A DNA stretch of 23,978 bases from Tissierella_B sp964485455 (GTDB lineage Bacteria; Bacillota; Clostridia; Tissierellales; Tissierellaceae). The notes under the pieces are model-generated. The model made no database searches. It was not told where the DNA came from and saw nothing but the letters and a program-made list of their open reading frames with translations. The translations under genes and the position numbers were made by a program. The stretch lies in assembly GCA_964485455.1 (NCBI GenBank), contig CAZAJU010000026.1, positions 1-23,978 of the forward strand. The letters are read 5' to 3'. Below, piece by piece: positions 23,948 through 23,978 of the stretch. Numbering within the stretch: the stretch's first letter is position 1; the number at the start of each line of letters is the position of its first letter.

Positions 23948-23968
23948 CTTAAAAAAATCTATTTATTA
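23948..23968 (-). promoter_or_regulatory. Putative promoter of manB-manC
   Basis: The minus strand shows AATAAATAG followed by a T7 run and AAG, centred about 26-33 bp before ATG 23932. Either A/T segment could be the TATA box of a leaderless transcript; which one cannot be decided by eye. Confidence 0.4.
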
Positions 23969-23978
23969 CTATTATGGT

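Noticed and set aside
1..23978. CRISPR arrays, tRNA or rRNA genes, insertion sequences, integrase or toxin-antitoxin genes
   Set aside because: No direct-repeat arrays, tRNA cloverleaf segments, transposase or integrase motifs were recognised on either strand; the window is filled with glycan genes.

Overview
The window is a surface-polysaccharide (or lipid-linked glycan) biosynthesis locus from what looks like a low-GC archaeon, probably a euryarchaeote. The archaeal reading rests on four things seen in the sequence. Several genes have A/T-rich TATA-like boxes about 25-33 bp before the start codon with almost no leader. Other genes carry Shine-Dalgarno sites of the GGTG/GTGAT type. TTG and GTG starts occur. 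The gene families present (DUF354, AsnB homologues, several GT4 enzymes) are common in archaeal glycan loci. No rRNA or taxonomic marker is present, so the lineage is not fixed; a methanogen-type euryarchaeote is only a guess.

Layout. Left edge: the 3' end of nadE (+), overlapping tail-to-tail with a DUF354 GT-B-like gene (-). Block A (+, 1340-7628): a divergent AsnB-family amidotransferase, a GT4 glycosyltransferase, a UDP-HexNAc-type 6-dehydrogenase, a zinc-ribbon SAM methyltransferase and a nucleotide-sugar 4-epimerase, packed as an operon. Then a canonical asnB (-). Block B (+, 9477-11581): a GT4 glycosyltransferase and a second GT4 gene that is split into two frames. Block C (-, 17226 to 11606, transcribed right to left): fcl, a Methyltransf_24-type methyltransferase, a GT10 fucosyltransferase-like gene, a CgeB-like glycosyltransferase and a Wzx-type flippase. 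Block D (+, 17353-21280): a large multi-pass membrane protein that may be a GT-C enzyme, gmd and a MurG-like glycosyltransferase. Right edge: a manB-manC operon (-). No gene-free stretch exceeds about 130 bp.

How the genes fit together. ManB, ManC, Gmd and Fcl form an apparently complete route from mannose-6-phosphate to GDP-L-fucose, and a GT10 enzyme to use it lies in the same operon as Fcl. The 6-dehydrogenase and 4-epimerase resemble the WbpO/TviB and WbpP/TviC pair that makes UDP-GalNAcA-type aminouronic acids. AsnB homologues in such loci can amidate uronic acids. Six glycosyltransferases (one broken), the DUF354 protein and two methyltransferases would assemble and decorate the glycan, and the Wzx-type flippase would move it across the membrane. 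The inferred product is a fucosylated, possibly amidated-aminouronate and methylated glycan. No initiating polyprenyl-phosphate sugar transferase and no Wzz-like regulator was seen here.
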